A stretch of 64,000 nucleotides of DNA from Kerstersia gyiorum. Lineage in GTDB: Bacteria; Pseudomonadota; Gammaproteobacteria; Burkholderiales; Burkholderiaceae_B. Under the pieces are notes generated by a model, which was given only the letters and a program-made list of their open reading frames with translations, was not told where the DNA came from and did no database searches. Positions 63,359 to 64,000 of this stretch are shown piece after piece; within the stretch, counting starts at the first letter, position 1, and every line of letters begins with the position of its first letter. Position numbers and translations under genes: made by a program. The stretch lies in assembly GCF_004216755.1 (NCBI RefSeq), contig NZ_SGWZ01000005.1, positions 167,026 to 231,025 of the forward strand, read 5' to 3'.

Positions 63359-64000
63359 CTACTGCCAGACGCTGTCTAGGGTTTTGGCTTCCAGCAAACG
63401 CCTGGCCCATATGCGCAGCATGGCGCCATCGGCCTGATGCAAACGCGTCAGCCCCGCATCCGGCAAAGGACCGAAGCGCAACTCCAGTTGTTCGCGCAGC
63501 AACCCCGCCATGCCTTCATGACGACCTTGCTCCAGGCCGCGATGCAATCCCTGTTCCAGGCCTTGTTCCAGGCCTTGCCGCAACCCCTGTTCCAGCCCCT
63601 TGCGGATGCCTATCCGTTCCACACTGCTGATGTAAGCCATGTTGCGCTCCTTCTCGAAACTTGCCAGGGATTGCCAGAATGCCTCGTCAAGGCTGGCGGG
63701 CAGGGCCAGGATGCCGTCGATGAACAGGAACAGCTGGCGGATGCGCCTGGCCTGCCAGCCGTATTGATACAGGCTGCGCACCAGCTGTTTCTTGTCTTCC
63801 AGACGTGCCTGCGGCGTAATGCGCCTGGCTGCTGCCAATTCGGCCAGCACGATGATGGCAAACGGGTTGGCAGGGGCCTGGCGGCGCAGCTCCTCTTCAC
63901 GGCCTGCCCAGTCCAGCAAATGTACCACCGGCACGCGGTAGCTCAGGCTCAGAAAATCCTGACCTTTCGGTGCATAGTGGTAGTGCAGGACGCTGCCCTG
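63359..64000 (-). CDS. Rpn family nuclease/putative transposase, C-terminal part (5' truncated by window)
   Basis: The frame stays open to the window edge, so the PD-(D/E)XK nuclease core of this recombination-promoting nuclease lies mostly outside. Visible parts are VLHYHYAPKGQDFLSLSYRVP, a helical middle (EEELRRQAPANPFAIIVLAELAAARR), a repetitive GLEQGL-type coiled stretch, and a C-terminal DUF4351-like domain (LLREQLELRFGPLPDAGLTRL to LLEAKTLDSVW). Such proteins are common, often multi-copy, and their role is debated. Confidence 0.85.
   Translation of the reverse strand, partial: QGSVLHYHYAPKGQDFLSLSYRVPVVHLLDWAGREEELRRQAPANPFAIIVLAELAAARRITPQARLEDKKQLVRSLYQYGWQARRIRQLFLFIDGILALPASLDEAFWQSLASFEKERNMAYISSVERIGIRKGLEQGLRQGLEQGLEQGLHRGLEQGRHEGMAGLLREQLELRFGPLPDAGLTRLHQADGAMLRIWARRLLEAKTLDSVWQ
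63512..63606 (-). repeat. Short tandem repeats encoding GLEQGL units in the Rpn gene
   Basis: Degenerate 12-18-bp units containing CTGTTCCAGGCC/CTTGTTCCAGGC repeat about six times, encoding Gly-Leu-Glu-Gln-Gly-Leu-like units with Arg and His variants. This is typical of Rpn proteins and a likely site of length change. Confidence 0.7.

Overview
The window is a chromosomal segment of a GC-rich betaproteobacterium, most likely of the family Alcaligenaceae (Bordetella, Achromobacter or Kerstersia type). This rests on the gene orders kdsD-kdsC-lptCAB-hpf-ptsN-hprK-rapZ, ctpA-envC-gpmA next to rhodanese-grxC-secB-gpsA, and rsmI/yraN with diaA-dolP. No rRNA, tRNA, CRISPR array or insertion sequence was seen.

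Layout. 1-5.8 kb: 3' end of a giant filamentous-haemagglutinin/CdiA-like exoprotein with a C-terminal nuclease-like toxin tip, followed by a candidate immunity gene. 6-12.3 kb: DJ-1/PfpI protein, M61 peptidase, pteridine-reductase-like SDR, folB, ttcA and convergent purT. 12.5-20.6 kb: envelope and regulatory block (Kdo synthesis, Lpt export, ribosome hibernation, PTS-Ntr, RapZ, RlpA, L,D-transpeptidase). 20.7-22.2 kb: rsmI and yraN. 22.2-34.1 kb: an accessory block inserted between yraN and diaA-dolP. It holds a TonB receptor, a hemophilin-like secreted protein and a Slam translocator (together a probable haem-scavenging type XI secretion module), then a substrate-binding protein, an ABC permease and ATPase, NnrS and a Crp/Fnr regulator. 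Three Fur-box-like sites lie in front of its transcription units. 34.1-35.5 kb: diaA-type SIS gene and dolP. 35.6-38.2 kb: metNIQ methionine importer. 38.4-54.1 kb: sixteen same-strand genes forming a catabolic operon: ABC importer, two SDRs, cupin, hydrolase, IclR regulator, ThDP enzyme, aspartate dehydrogenase, aldehyde dehydrogenase, extradiol-type VOC dioxygenase, FAD monooxygenase, a small helical protein, Rieske oxygenase and its reductase. 54.8-63.1 kb: argB, moeB-like, ctpA, envC, gpmA, rhodanese, grxC, secB and gpsA. 63.4 kb to the end: a truncated Rpn-family nuclease/transposase gene.

How the genes work together. The Slam barrel should export the hemophilin-like protein, which hands its ligand (probably haem) to the TonB receptor. 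The adjacent ABC importer plus NnrS looks iron-regulated, but its substrate is unknown. The 15.6 kb catabolic operon imports and breaks down an unidentified, probably aromatic or N-heterocyclic compound. These two blocks are the best candidates for undescribed biology. All functional calls come from reading motifs and gene order; no database search was possible.
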